A DNA stretch of 37,683 bases from Spirochaetaceae bacterium. Its GTDB lineage: Bacteria; Spirochaetota; Spirochaetia; Treponematales; Rectinemataceae. Under the pieces are notes generated by a model, which saw only the letters and a program-made list of their open reading frames with translations, did no database searches and was not told the origin of the DNA. Of this stretch, positions 25,338 through 34,978 are shown piece by piece (positions within the stretch are counted from its first letter, which is position 1; each line of letters opens with the position of its first letter). Location of the stretch: the NCBI GenBank assembly GCA_025356015.1, contig JANXYO010000137.1, positions 1-37,683 on the forward strand, given 5' to 3'. A program made the translations under genes and the position numbers.

Positions 25338-25436
25338 GGTATCCAACCTCCTCGAGAGATGCTGAGTGGAAAAGTAATACATTGCGCCGGCTAATGGAAA
25401 GGCTCGCCCGCAGGGTATTGGGTCCTCCAGAAGGAA

Positions 25437-25500
25437 TAAAAAAGGCGCCGGGAAACCGCCCAACGGACCCATGGCCCGCCAAACTGGATCTCCCGGCGCC
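25437..25500 (-). terminator. Intrinsic terminator of the barrel/Ig/OmpA gene
   Basis: A perfect 10-bp stem, GGCGCCGGGA with TCCCGGCGCC (plus-strand 25491-25500 and 25444-25453), is followed on the minus strand by TTTTTTATT. The loop is unusually long (37 bases, 25454-25490) and may fold further. It lies about 40 bp after the stop codon and is the clearest intrinsic terminator in the window. Confidence 0.8.
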
Positions 25501-25538
25501 ACTGGCGCCCGATCGCCGCCATACCAGGCGGCGGCCGG

Positions 25539-28500
25539 CTACTGCTTCTTTATGAGGATGAACTCCACCCGCCTGTTCTTCCAGCGGTTCTGGGCGTCCT
25601 GGAAGTCGACCACCGGGCTGCTCGAGCCCAGGCCGGCGGTGGTGAGCCGCTTCTCGTCGACCCCGTTCTGGACCAGGAGCTTCTTGACGAGCTCGGCCCG
25701 GCCCAGGGAGAGGGGAATGAGCTCCTTCTGCTCCTCGGCGGCGGCCGCGGCGGCCGATGCCCCCGTGATCTTGGCCGCGCTGTTGGCGAAGCCCTCGATC
25801 TGGACCTGGTACTCCTTGAACTTGTTGAGGCTCGCCGCGATGCGCGCCACTACCTTCGCGTTGCGCGCCAGGGTTTCCTGGTCGAGACCCACGAAGTCGG
25901 GGAAATTAGCCCTGAACACGATCGAGGGCACCTTTATCTTGAGCTTGTCGCCCTCCCTGATCACCAGGATGTCGACGGTGATCGTGCCGTCGACCCTCAC
26001 CGGGTTGCCCAGCACGTCGCTGGCCGTGAAGGTGAAGGGGTAGTCGGTCGCCGACTCGACGAGCTCGCCCTTCGATGAGCGGCCGTCCCAGGCTATCAGA
26101 GAGGTCGGCGTGCCCGTGCCCTCCCAGCTCATGAAGGAGCGCTGGTTCGGAGCGCCACCCGCCGGAGCCCCCTCGACCACGGCCTGTTCGAAGATCTCGA
26201 ACTTCCAGGTCGCTATCTCGCTTAAGTCCTTGACCGCGAGTCCGATGTGCAGCTCGTTGTTCGTGGAGTAGTCGTCGGGGCTGAAGATGTCGGGGGTGAT
26301 CTTCACCTCGGCCTTCGGTCCCTCGGTGTTGACCAGGATCTTCGCCGTCCTGGCCTCGGGGTGGTCGCCCTTGGCGTAGTCGACATTGAAGACGCCCGTG
26401 TACTCGCCCTGGCTGAAGTTGCCCGCGGTGTCCCTGCCGTCCCAGACTATCTTCGAGGGGATGTCCCCGCCCTGGCCGCCGTAGACGCTGCGCTCGACCC
26501 CGTCCTTGTCGACGAGGGCGAAGTGCCAGGAGTCGATACCTTCCCGGAGCTTGACGATGAGGGTAAAGACCACGCTGCGCTTGTCGGCGTCGCCCGTGGG
26601 CGAGAGGCTCGTGGCCGAGGCCGTGACGAAGACCTGGGTGGGCCTCTTGTCGACGGCGATGTAGGGGATGGCCCCCGTGCCCTTGTTGCCGGCGGCGTCG
26701 GTCGAGGCCACCTCGTATCGGTAGCCCCCGTCCTTCACGAGGTTGCCGGCCTCGTCGGTGCCGTCCCAGGAGAAGTTGCCCGCCTGGCCCTTCCAGTTCC
26801 AGGTCCTGATGAGGGTCCCGTCGGTGGAGACGAGCCTGCCCTCCCAGTCATCGCCTGGCAGCGATTTCTGGCTGAAGGTGACGGTCTTTTTGCGGCTGCC
26901 CTCGGTGGGGGAGAAGAGGAGGGGCTCGGCAGAGACCTGGATCGAGGGCGGGACGGAGTCGAGGAGGAAGGGGCCCGCCTGGGACTCCGCCGTGTCCCCG
27001 TTGAGGTAGGCCACGCTTATGCGCGCGAGGTAGCGGCCGTCGGGGGCCTTGCCCTTCGAGTCGGTGCTGCCGTCCCAGGTGAAGGTCTCGGGCACGCCGC
27101 GGCTGTCCTTCCAAGTGCGCACGACGCTGCCGGCGGCGAGGCCGGTCACGTCCTGGGCGGAGATGGAGAGCTCGTATGACTTGACCTTGTCGTTGCCCTG
27201 GACCTGGGAACTGAGGGTGAGCCTGTTGCGCGCCGCGCCGATGAGGCTGCTGAAGGCCTTGAGGTCGGCGAGGAGTCGCACGGCCTTCTTCTCGGTGTCG
27301 AGGGAGACCGAAACAGTGTTCGAGGTGAAGGAGTTGCCTGCCCCATCCAGGGCCCTGAGCCTATAGGTGTAGACCCCGTCGGGAACCGGCTTGCCGCCAT
27401 CGTCGGTGCCGTCCCACTCGATGCGGGCTTCCGGCAGGGGGGAGTAGGCCCAGGTCCTGACGGCCTTGCCCTCGGCTCCCAGGACCTCGGCCGTCCACTT
27501 GGCTTCCTTGGCAGCCTTCTGGGAGAACTGCACCGAGTTCTGGCCTGCCGCTCCGGCCGGGTTGAAGGCCGGCCTGTCGGCGGTGACAGAGCCCGAGGGG
27601 GCGGTGATGTCGAGGACGAAGGCGGGCGAGAGCGCCTTGGTGGTATAGCCGTTGAGATAGGTGACGGTTATCTGGGCCGAGTACTTGCCCTCGCTCAGAG
27701 TCTTGAGGTCGGTCCCGCGGCCGTCGAAGCTGTAGCGCTCCTTTGGCCCCTCCGTTCCCTGGCCCGAGGTGAACCAGACCTCGCGCTTTGAGGCGTCGAG
27801 GACGGAGAGGCGCCAGGAGACCAGGCCTGAGCGTACCGGGACGACCGGGAAGAGGGTCTCGGAATCCTTGACCCCGTCTGCGTTGGGGCTGAAGGCGGCG
27901 AGGTCGATGACAACATTGACCGGAGGCTGCTGGGTGTTGATGATGATGTTGTCGAGGCGCCTTGTGGTCGTGTTGCCGGCTCGGTCGGTGGCCGTGATCA
28001 CATAGGAGTAGACACCGTCGGGCACGACCTTGCCGTCGTCGCCTGAGCCGTCCCAGCCGAAGTCGGCAGGGGCCAGTGCCTTGTACTCGACCGTCCTCGC
28101 CGTGCCGCCCGCCGCATCGAGCACCCTGGCCTTCCAGAGGTCCTCGGCCGTGCCTGTCTGCTTGATGAGGAGGCTGTCCTTGTTGCCGTCACCGTCGGGG
28201 CTGAAGATGGGAGGGCTCTCGGCGAAGCTGACTTGGGCGGCGGGGGGAGCCACCTTGACGACGACGGGGAAGGGCCCCACGGCGCCGCGGTTGCCGTTGT
28301 CGTCGACGGCCTCGATGAAGGCGCTGTAGTTGCCGTCGCTCACGACCTGGCCCGAGTCGGCGACTCCGTTCCACACGAGCTTGTCGGGGATGGGCACGCC
28401 CTTCTTGACATAGACCAGGCGGTCCCAGAGACCCTTGAAGCCATCGCCCTCGGGCCGCGACTCCTTGTTGAAGATCTTCCTGACGTCCTTGCCCTTGTCG

Positions 28501-29684
28501 TCCTTGATCGTGAAGGTCCAGCCGACGATGTAGCGGGGAGCGGTGATCCTGACCGGGATCTCGAGGAGGTCCTGGATCCCGTCGTTGTTGGGGGAGATGT
28601 AGGCTGGGCCGTAGCTCGAGGAGGGGAACTTCGCGACGATCCTGGGCGGCACCTTGGCCGCCGAGCCCATGGGCAGGGATGCGCCGATGCCCATGGCCCA
28701 GAGCTTGCCATAGAGGGGGGCGACAGTGAGGGCGGGCTTGAGGTCTGCCGACTCGAAGCCCTGCTTGGCGAGGAGGGACTGCTTGGAGCCGCTCTGGAGC
28801 GGGATGGTGGCGCTCAGGCCGATCGCTGGCATGAAGCTGCGCGCGTTGCCCTTGGAGAGCTCGAGGGCGCTGAAGCCCCAGCCAAAGCGCAGACCCACGA
28901 CATCGCGCCAGGTGAAGCTGGTGGACACCGTGGTGATGAGGTCGGCGAAGGTCGGGACGGAGAAGTCGAGGCCGATGCCGGCCTTGACGTCGGCGGTCCT
29001 GATGAGGAGGGCGCGGGCCCCGAGGCCAAAGGCGAAGGGCGGGGGATAGGCGCTCGCGCTTCCCCCGTTGAGGCCCGTCGCGGGCGAGGGAGTCTCGTAT
29101 CCCTTGCCGATGTTGGTGAAGGTCGCGCCCCAGCGCAGCTCCTTGAAGAGGCCGACATCGCCCAACTTGTGGATGATGCCCAGGTCAAGACCCGCGCCCC
29201 ATCCCGAGCCCCCGTTGGTCCCGAGGGTGAGGCCGAGGCCGGCGCCGACGTAGAAGTTGGGGAAGAGGTCCTTGGCGATGGTGGCGTGGGCCTGGCCCAT
29301 CGTGCCGAGGGGTAGATCGCTCATCGCGCTTGGCGTCGTGATGAGCCGCAGCCCGCCTCCCCAGACCGCGTAGGGAGTGGGGAGGGACAGGCCGAGGGAG
29401 GCCGCGGCGCCGTAGCCCTGGGAGGAGAAGTCGCTGATGCCCACGAGGCTCGCGTCGAGGACGGGCCTCTGCTGGCCGGCCGAGGCGGCCGGGTTGAGCC
29501 AGTCGGCCCAGGGCGCGTCGAGGGCCGTGGCCGTGGTTCCGTAGGGGATGGCGGCGGCGGATGGGAGGATGGGGACGAGGCTGCCCCCGGCAGGGGGATC
29601 GTATGCAAGCGCGGCCACCGGCAGCAGGGACGCGAGGAGCGCCGTGACGAGGATGCGGTGGGCGAGCGATCTTACCGAGTGCAT
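25539..29684 (-). CDS. Giant outer-membrane protein: beta-barrel, eight FlgD-like Ig repeats, OmpA domain
   Basis: A 1381-residue exported protein. A signal peptide (about 1-27, ending VAALA) is followed by a roughly 300-residue barrel-like region that opens like PorV/FadL-type barrels (WADWLNPAAS) and has alternating strands. Residues about 400-1230 hold eight repeats of 105-120 residues with the core WDG-x8-GxY...AxDxxGN, as in FlgD-type Ig domains. Near the first two repeats are Asp/Asn-rich turns (SPNNDGIQD, FSPDGDGNKD). The C-terminal 120 residues form an OmpA-like peptidoglycan-binding domain with LSLGRAELVKKLLVQNGVDE and NRWKNRRVEF; an Ala-rich insert interrupts it. AGGAGGA precedes ATG 29684. 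It is 74 bp from the upstream TIM-barrel-like gene and closed by a strong terminator. Confidence 0.9.
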   Translation of the reverse strand: MHSVRSLAHRILVTALLASLLPVAALAYDPPAGGSLVPILPSAAAIPYGTTATALDAPWADWLNPAASAGQQRPVLDASLVGISDFSSQGYGAAASLGLSLPTPYAVWGGGLRLITTPSAMSDLPLGTMGQAHATIAKDLFPNFYVGAGLGLTLGTNGGSGWGAGLDLGIIHKLGDVGLFKELRWGATFTNIGKGYETPSPATGLNGGSASAYPPPFAFGLGARALLIRTADVKAGIGLDFSVPTFADLITTVSTSFTWRDVVGLRFGWGFSALELSKGNARSFMPAIGLSATIPLQSGSKQSLLAKQGFESADLKPALTVAPLYGKLWAMGIGASLPMGSAAKVPPRIVAKFPSSSYGPAYISPNNDGIQDLLEIPVRITAPRYIVGWTFTIKDDKGKDVRKIFNKESRPEGDGFKGLWDRLVYVKKGVPIPDKLVWNGVADSGQVVSDGNYSAFIEAVDDNGNRGAVGPFPVVVKVAPPAAQVSFAESPPIFSPDGDGNKDSLLIKQTGTAEDLWKARVLDAAGGTARTVEYKALAPADFGWDGSGDDGKVVPDGVYSYVITATDRAGNTTTRRLDNIIINTQQPPVNVVIDLAAFSPNADGVKDSETLFPVVPVRSGLVSWRLSVLDASKREVWFTSGQGTEGPKERYSFDGRGTDLKTLSEGKYSAQITVTYLNGYTTKALSPAFVLDITAPSGSVTADRPAFNPAGAAGQNSVQFSQKAAKEAKWTAEVLGAEGKAVRTWAYSPLPEARIEWDGTDDGGKPVPDGVYTYRLRALDGAGNSFTSNTVSVSLDTEKKAVRLLADLKAFSSLIGAARNRLTLSSQVQGNDKVKSYELSISAQDVTGLAAGSVVRTWKDSRGVPETFTWDGSTDSKGKAPDGRYLARISVAYLNGDTAESQAGPFLLDSVPPSIQVSAEPLLFSPTEGSRKKTVTFSQKSLPGDDWEGRLVSTDGTLIRTWNWKGQAGNFSWDGTDEAGNLVKDGGYRYEVASTDAAGNKGTGAIPYIAVDKRPTQVFVTASATSLSPTGDADKRSVVFTLIVKLREGIDSWHFALVDKDGVERSVYGGQGGDIPSKIVWDGRDTAGNFSQGEYTGVFNVDYAKGDHPEARTAKILVNTEGPKAEVKITPDIFSPDDYSTNNELHIGLAVKDLSEIATWKFEIFEQAVVEGAPAGGAPNQRSFMSWEGTGTPTSLIAWDGRSSKGELVESATDYPFTFTASDVLGNPVRVDGTITVDILVIREGDKLKIKVPSIVFRANFPDFVGLDQETLARNAKVVARIAASLNKFKEYQVQIEGFANSAAKITGASAAAAAAEEQKELIPLSLGRAELVKKLLVQNGVDEKRLTTAGLGSSSPVVDFQDAQNRWKNRRVEFILIKKQ

Positions 29685-29758
29685 GCCTTCCTCCTGTGGA
29701 AAGAGAGAGCGCGGATTAAATGCTTCGTCATAAGGATAGCGCGGCCCCGGGGCCCCGA

Positions 29759-30856
29759 CTACTGGTAGATGACCAGAACGGGACGGGGCTCGAGGGCGAG
29801 GACATCGGGGGGGGTGAGGAGGGGATCGTCGTAGCCTGCCCCGGGGACCGTGGTCTTGAAGAAGAGCTTGAAGCCCTTGAGGGGCATGTTGGCGGCCCTC
29901 GCATTGAAGGAATACGCGCTCTTCTTGATGGCGGGGGCGCCGAAGCCGTCGGCCGTATGGATGAGGAGGACCCGCTCGAAGTCGGCCTTCACCCGCTCGC
30001 GGCCCTCGATCATCTTGTCCTTGAACTGGTGAACGACGAGCATCTTGATGCCGGGGATGCCCTCCCTGTCCATGTAGCGCTGGATGGCTGCCTGGGCCGA
30101 GTTGAGCTCCTCGGCGCTGATTCCGCCTATCTCCTCCATGGGGGCCGTCGTGCGCCACTCGGGATCGAGGGCGAGGTGGACGTTGGGGTACTTCAGGAAG
30201 GGCAAGAGGCGGCTCACCGCCTCGTCCACGGAGTACTTCCCGATCTGGTGGTCGATGAACACGATCATGCCGCGGCTTCTGGCGTACTCGATATAGTCAA
30301 GGGCCACCGATTCCTTGAGGTAGCCTATCTCCCCCTCGGGCCAGCAGGTGCCGTAGATGAGGTAGAAGGCGGGAATCACCCCCGTCGGCCCGTTCGCCTC
30401 GTCGTAGAGCCTCGAATAGCCCTCGAGGAGGTCGGCGAGCTGCTCCTTCGGGTACTCGCCGAGGATGCCCATGCGTTTGGAGCCGGGCTTGCCGTAGAAG
30501 GCGACGATCTGGTTGTTCGCGAGGAGGGGGAGCCTCGCCTCGAGCCCGGTGCCGGGGCCATTGGCCTCGCCCTCGTCGAATATGTCGGTGGGGAGGGGGG
30601 CGGCTGACGGCACGATGCTGGGGTCGTAGAGGGCGGGGAACCAGCGGTAGGCCACCTTCGCGGCGATGGATCCCGTCGGCATGGCTCCGCCTGAGGGAGC
30701 CGCCATCGCCGTCTTTACAGTGGCCTGGCCGGCTGGGCTCCCGGCCGGAGCCTCCCTTGCCAGGGCCGAATCGCCCGCCCCGACGGCCAGGACCCCACCC
30801 GCGAGGCCGGCGATGGAAAGCATGAGGGGGAAGAGCAGGAAATTGCTTGGGCGCAT
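29759..30856 (-). CDS. Exported TIM-barrel-like protein of unknown function
   Basis: A 365-residue protein with an N-terminal signal or anchor segment (about 5-28) and a disordered Ala/Gly/Pro linker to about 65. The rest has alternating strand/helix pattern of a TIM barrel: QIVAFYGKPGSKRMGILGEY (116-135), VIPAFYLIYGT, MIVFIDHQIGKYSVDEAV, VHLALDPEWR (226-235) and MLVVHQFKDKMI (272-283). Acidic and His residues at strand ends (D202, H203, D231, E233, H276) resemble a sugar-hydrolase-like active site. From memory, similar proteins of unknown function occur in actinobacteria; I have not verified this. ATG 30856 has a weak GGAG; longer starts to 31150 overlap the divergent gene. It is likely co-transcribed with the barrel/OmpA gene. 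Confidence 0.78.
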   Translation of the reverse strand: MRPSNFLLFPLMLSIAGLAGGVLAVGAGDSALAREAPAGSPAGQATVKTAMAAPSGGAMPTGSIAAKVAYRWFPALYDPSIVPSAAPLPTDIFDEGEANGPGTGLEARLPLLANNQIVAFYGKPGSKRMGILGEYPKEQLADLLEGYSRLYDEANGPTGVIPAFYLIYGTCWPEGEIGYLKESVALDYIEYARSRGMIVFIDHQIGKYSVDEAVSRLLPFLKYPNVHLALDPEWRTTAPMEEIGGISAEELNSAQAAIQRYMDREGIPGIKMLVVHQFKDKMIEGRERVKADFERVLLIHTADGFGAPAIKKSAYSFNARAANMPLKGFKLFFKTTVPGAGYDDPLLTPPDVLALEPRPVLVIYQ

Positions 30857-30953
30857 GTCTTTAGGGGCTCCGGCGTGATAGGGTCGATTCTGAGTATCGG
30901 CAAGATGGACCGGGGACTGTAGGCCGAGGGCCTGGGAGCCGACAATATAGCAC

Positions 30954-32411
30954 ATGGCCACGAAAAGACCTGCTCGCGCGGCTTCAGTCGCGATCCTCTC
31001 CTCCTTCCTCCTCGTCGCGGGCTCGTGGTCGGCCCTCGAGGCCGCCGGCCCGGCCACCGGGCCCCGCCCCGCCCCAGACCCCCGTCCTGCACTGGCGGGA
31101 ACGCCCCCCCTTCCCGGGGACAGGGCCTTGAGGCTCATCCCCGAAAGCACCCAGCTCAGGAGACGCTACTGGGACGGCTTCTTCGGGGCCTCGGCCGCGA
31201 CGGCCCTCTCCAAGTCCCCCACCACGGTAAGGGGCGAGGACAGGGATTTCCGCATCCTCTCGACGAGGGACGGGGCCTTCTACTACCTCATCGCCGCAGC
31301 CCTCCCCGATTCGCCTCCTGGCCCGGGCTCTGGAGGGTCTGGTGGGCCCGTCCTGTACTCACAGGGAACCTGGATCATAAAGCGCTCCGTCGCGGGCGGC
31401 CTCCCTGTCCAGGCAAAGGTCTTCCTCAGGTCGGACACAGGCAGCTTCATCAGGATCTACCCGGCAGGCGACCGTTCGATGCTTGACCTTGTCCTCTACG
31501 GGGGGGTGCTCAACCGCGAGGTACCCCTCCCCCTGCCCTTCGACCAGGCCTGCCGCTCGAGCCTCGCCGACATTGTCTCTTGGACGGCCGCGAGCGTCGA
31601 ATGGGGACTCCTCTCCCCCAGGCCGGGGCTCTATTCCAGCCTGCGCTCGGTCGTTGCCACGATACGCTCCCGCCTGAGCGGCCTTCGCTACGCCGATGAC
31701 GGGGCCATGGACGAGGCCGGCAGGCCCGTTCTCATCCGCAACGGTGAGCCCCAGGCCGGGGAGCCGGGCCTCAACTGCTCGGGCTTCGCGAAATGGGTCG
31801 TCGACGGCTTCTACCGGCCTCTCACCGGCATGCTCCTCGACCCCAGGGCCATGGCGGCGCGCCATGTCGACCTGCGGGGCTCGAACCTCGCGGCGGCCTA
31901 CGAGGAGGAGCTCGATCCCTTCTTTGGCCTGGACTGGACGAGGAACCTCGGCCTGGCCCTCGCGAGGGCCAGGGACCCGGCAACGAGCCACCAGCTCGGC
32001 GACGGCGACGTCAGGGTCTCGCCCTTCGCCCTGGTGGCAAGGCCGATCGAGGCGGCGGCGGTGAACGGCGGGGCTCCCTACGACCCCTACCCGGTCTACG
32101 ACGCGAACCGGGGCTACGCGGCGGCGGGCCTCAAGTCCCTGCTCTACGTCCTCGCCCTCAGGGAACCGGGTTCCCTCTACCTCGCCAGCATCTCCCGCAA
32201 GGGCGGAGGCGAGATCTTCGGCCTCAGGCGGCACTACCACGTGGCCGTCCTCGCGCCCTACTTCGAGGAGGGCGGCCAGTTCACGGTCTCCGTCTTCGAG
32301 AGCGACGTGGAGACGGGTCTCGATGCCCTCATGAAACGCCTGGGCGGGGACTTCGTGCACCTCGTCAGGCTGCCCATCGAGGGCGCCTTCGAACCGCCAT
32401 CCCTCCCCTAG
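30954..32411 (+). CDS. Exported NlpC/P60-like cysteine-hydrolase candidate
   Basis: A 485-residue protein with a signal peptide (about 1-31, ending ALEAAG) and a Pro/Ala-rich linker. LNCSGFAKWVVDGF, with Cys275, matches the NlpC/P60 catalytic motif DCSGFVxW. The following RRHYHVAVLAPYF (His427/His429, in the order Cys then His) suits the partner histidine. About 150 residues separate the two, longer than in typical NlpC/P60 domains, so an insertion or a permuted variant is likely. The role would be cleavage of peptidoglycan peptides or another amide in the envelope; this is inferred from the motif. No clear ribosome site; AT-rich bases just before the ATG. The gene is divergent from the TIM-barrel-like gene with 97 bp between. 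Confidence 0.75.
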   Translation: MATKRPARAASVAILSSFLLVAGSWSALEAAGPATGPRPAPDPRPALAGTPPLPGDRALRLIPESTQLRRRYWDGFFGASAATALSKSPTTVRGEDRDFRILSTRDGAFYYLIAAALPDSPPGPGSGGSGGPVLYSQGTWIIKRSVAGGLPVQAKVFLRSDTGSFIRIYPAGDRSMLDLVLYGGVLNREVPLPLPFDQACRSSLADIVSWTAASVEWGLLSPRPGLYSSLRSVVATIRSRLSGLRYADDGAMDEAGRPVLIRNGEPQAGEPGLNCSGFAKWVVDGFYRPLTGMLLDPRAMAARHVDLRGSNLAAAYEEELDPFFGLDWTRNLGLALARARDPATSHQLGDGDVRVSPFALVARPIEAAAVNGGAPYDPYPVYDANRGYAAAGLKSLLYVLALREPGSLYLASISRKGGGEIFGLRRHYHVAVLAPYFEEGGQFTVSVFESDVETGLDALMKRLGGDFVHLVRLPIEGAFEPPSLP

Positions 32412-32428
32412 CAGGATGTTGCGTGATA

Positions 32429-32434
32429 TATAAT
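32429..32434 (+). promoter_or_regulatory. Consensus -10 element (TATAAT) upstream of the chemoreceptor
   Basis: TATAAT within GATATATAATTG stands out in this GC-rich DNA, 86 bp before the chemoreceptor ATG. No -35 sits at the correct distance. A second, weak sigma-28-like arrangement lies nearer the gene (GAAA-N15-GCCGGATC), which matches only partly. Confidence 0.3.
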
Positions 32435-32520
32435 TGAGAGAAATCCCTTGCTTCCGCGGCCGGATCGACCAGACTATCTCTTGATGCCGGCCAGGAAGGT
32501 ACCTCTCCCAGGAGCTGCAT

Positions 32521-34944
32521 ATGGCAAAACGTGATGGACGAATTCCCCTCTGGGTTCTGCTCATAGTCCCCTACGCCCTGGTCTTCCTCATCTCCATAGG
32601 CTCGATAGGGGCGAGCGCCATCCTCGCGGGTCGCGCGACCGTCCAGTCCCTGACAAACCTCCTCGCGTGGAGGACCTCGGGCGAGATCGAGGGGCGGATC
32701 AGGTCCTTCCTCCAGGCGCCGGCCATCCTCGTCGACAGCCTTGAGCGCCTGGGAGAGGACGGCTCCATCCGGATAGACAGGCCAAGGGAGCTGCGCCAGG
32801 TCCTCTACTACATGACGGGCCTTACTCAAGAGGCCGCGAGCGCGTATTACACCGACTCCCTTGGCAGGCACGCAGCCGTGAACCGCGCAGTCGACGGCAC
32901 CGGGCTTTTCGCGGTCAAGGACGAGGCGACAAAGGGACTTCTTGAGACCTACACCCTTGCCTCGGGTGGAAAGGCGGCCAGGCTCGAGAAGGCCAGCGCC
33001 TTCAATCCCGCCGAAAAACCCTCCTACGTGGCCGCGGCGGCCAGCATGAATCCCGGTTGGACCGAGGTCTACGTGGACGACGAGAGCCGCGGTCCCGTTG
33101 TCGCGGCCTATGTGCCCCTCAAGGACCCAGCCGGGGACCTGCGCGGGGTCTTCGCAACCGAAGTCCCCCTCGACGCACTGAATGCCCGGCTCAAGGCTGC
33201 CGTGGCCGGCGGCAGCACCCAGGCCTTCCTCCTCACCGGCAAGGGGGAGGTCGTCGCCACCAGCACTGGCGATTCTGTCACCAAGGAAGGCGAGGGCGGG
33301 GCCCTCATCCTTCTTCCCGCGAAGGAGAGCGCCAACCCCGTGTTCGCCAAGGCCGCGGGTATCAAGGGCGCGGACGCCGTCAGCGCCGCGAGCGAGGGCA
33401 ACTCGACCTGGGTCTCGGAGCTCAAGACCGCCGAAGGCACCTACTTCGTCAGCTCGAGCCCCTTCACGGACTCGAGGGGCCTTGACTGGCGCATCGTCGT
33501 CGTCGAATCGGTCTCGGTGGCGATGGATATCCTCTATACGAACCTCAGGATCGGCTTCGTGGTCGGGGCCTTCGCCCTGGCCCTGGGCCTCGGCGTCATC
33601 ATCCTGGTCACGAGGAGCATCTCGAGGTCGGTGGGCCACATAAGGTCGAGCCTTTCCTCCCTGGCCGAGGGCGACCTCCGAGTCGGGAACTCCACGACGA
33701 CCGTCACCGAGATCGGGGCGATCCAGAAGGCCGTCGTCGAGCTCTCGTCGGGCCTGTCCACCATCATCCTCGACGTCCGCCAGGCCGCAGAGAAGAGCGC
33801 CTCGACCGGCGAGATCCTCGCGGCCCATTCGGCCGAGTCGGCCGCGACCATCACCGAGATATCGGCGAATATCGTCTCCATGAAGGGCCAGACGCAGAGG
33901 CTCGACGGCGCCGCCGAATCGGCCGAAAAGGCCAAGGATGCCATCCTCAACGCCACCCGCACGGTCGCGGGCTCCGTAAAGGATCTCGAAGGGGCCATCA
34001 AGACCTCGGTCGGCCTCATCAAGAGCATGGCCGAGGACCTTCGCGGCCTCTCGGAGAAGGCCGAGGTCCAGCGACAGCTCGCTTCCAGGGTCTCAACCCT
34101 CGGGGCCGAGGGCAGGAACTCCGTGGAGGGAGCTGTCGCCTCGATGAGGACGATGGAGGAGAGCGCCGGCAAGACCCTCGAGCTCGTCGAGATCATCAAC
34201 GGCATAGCCGAGCAGACGGGCCTGCTTGCCATGAACGCGGCCATAGAAGCCGCCCACGCCGGTGACGCGGGGAGAGGCTTCTCGGTCGTCGCCGAGGAGA
34301 TCAGGAAGCTCTCCGAGAGCACGGCGGAGAACGCCCAGGGCATCAGCAAGACCATCGAGGAGACCTCGATAGCGGTGAGGGAGGCCGGTTCGACGACCGA
34401 GCTGACCCGTGAATCCATAGGGGCCGCGATAGACGGGATCGACCGCATGATCGTCGAGCTCGCCGCCGTGGCCGAGTCCCTCGTGACGCTCGCGCGCAGG
34501 AGCGACGAGATCCTCGCCGCCATCGACACCCTCTCGAAGACGGCGAGCGGGCTCTCCGGCGCCTCCGACTCCCTTGGCCAGGAGGCCGAGGTCATCGCGA
34601 GGACGGTCGAGGACGTGCGCAAGCTGAGCTCGGAGAACCGCAACGCCGCCGAGGAGGTCGCGATGGGAATCCACGGGATCGACGAATCGGCCAACATGCT
34701 CTCCGAGCTATCGCGGGAGAACGCCGACACCGCGTCTGCCATCAGGGTGGCTGTCGGGCGTTTCCAGCTCGCAGGCCCGGGGGCTGGGCCCACCGAGCCC
34801 ACGGGCGGCCAAATGGCCCCCGACGCTTCGCAGGCCGACCGGCACAAGGAAGGCGGCCAGCACCCAGGCGAGCAGGCCCCCGCGCCGGGGGCACAGGCGG
34901 CCGGCACCGAACGCGGCATCGCCATCAAGCGGGTGTCCGCCTAG
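32521..34944 (+). CDS. Methyl-accepting chemotaxis protein (Cache/HAMP/MA)
   Basis: An 807-residue inner-membrane chemoreceptor. One membrane helix is near 10-37 and the second at 343-363. The large periplasmic part between them contains a Cache-type sensor ([20 protein letters not shown]). HAMP follows ([20 protein letters not shown]). The long signalling coiled coil has its hairpin tip at 557-590: [20 protein letters not shown] then [17 protein letters not shown]. Canonical tips read NLLALNAAIEAARAGE, so Gly for Asn and Met for Leu are small deviations. The C-terminus is a Pro/Gln/Gly-rich tail ending GIAIKRVSA and lacks the CheR-binding xWxxF pentapeptide. AGGAG stands six bases before the ATG. 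Ligand unknown. Confidence 0.95.
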   Translation: MAKRDGRIPLWVLLIVPYALVFLISIGSIGASAILAGRATVQSLTNLLAWRTSGEIEGRIRSFLQAPAILVDSLERLGEDGSIRIDRPRELRQVLYYMTGLTQEAASAYYTDSLGRHAAVNRAVDGTGLFAVKDEATKGLLETYTLASGGKAARLEKASAFNPAEKPSYVAAAASMNPGWTEVYVDDESRGPVVAAYVPLKDPAGDLRGVFATEVPLDALNARLKAAVAGGSTQAFLLTGKGEVVATSTGDSVTKEGEGGALILLPAKESANPVFAKAAGIKGADAVSAASEGNSTWVSELKTAEGTYFVSSSPFTDSRGLDWRIVVVESVSVAMDILYTNLRIGFVVGAFALALGLGVIILVTRSISRSVGHIRSSLSSLAEGDLRVGNSTTTVTEIGAIQKAVVELSSGLSTIILDVRQAAEKSASTGEILAAHSAESAATITEISANIVSMKGQTQRLDGAAESAEKAKDAILNATRTVAGSVKDLEGAIKTSVGLIKSMAEDLRGLSEKAEVQRQLASRVSTLGAEGRNSVEGAVASMRTMEESAGKTLELVEIINGIAEQTGLLAMNAAIEAAHAGDAGRGFSVVAEEIRKLSESTAENAQGISKTIEETSIAVREAGSTTELTRESIGAAIDGIDRMIVELAAVAESLVTLARRSDEILAAIDTLSKTASGLSGASDSLGQEAEVIARTVEDVRKLSSENRNAAEEVAMGIHGIDESANMLSELSRENADTASAIRVAVGRFQLAGPGAGPTEPTGGQMAPDASQADRHKEGGQHPGEQAPAPGAQAAGTERGIAIKRVSA

Positions 34945-34978
34945 GCGAGCTCCCGGGCCCCGGTCCATAATCCCTCCC

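Noticed and set aside
29742-29757. GC palindrome GGCCCCGGGGCC before the barrel/OmpA gene
   Set aside because: Short and self-complementary; common in GC-rich DNA. No terminator tract or known operator.
29685-30158. N-terminal extension of the barrel/Ig/OmpA protein to 30158
   Set aside because: This stretch reads the upstream TIM-barrel-like gene in another frame. A signal peptide and AGGAGGA at 29684 set the start.
30857-31150. N-terminal extension of the TIM-barrel-like protein to 31150
   Set aside because: It would overlap the start of the divergent gene, and the signal segment begins at ATG 30856.
32438-32465. Sigma-28-like GAAA-N15-GCCGGATC before the chemoreceptor
   Set aside because: Only half of the -10 octamer fits. 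I do not count it as a promoter on its own.
32365-33828. 487-codon minus-strand frame across the chemoreceptor start
   Set aside because: Lies opposite the chemoreceptor's sensor domain and promoter region and lacks any recognisable feature.
33534-34928. 464-codon minus-strand frame opposite the chemoreceptor signalling domain
   Set aside because: Ser/Met/Ala-rich reflection of the coiled coil on the other strand; the plus strand has the conserved MA tip.
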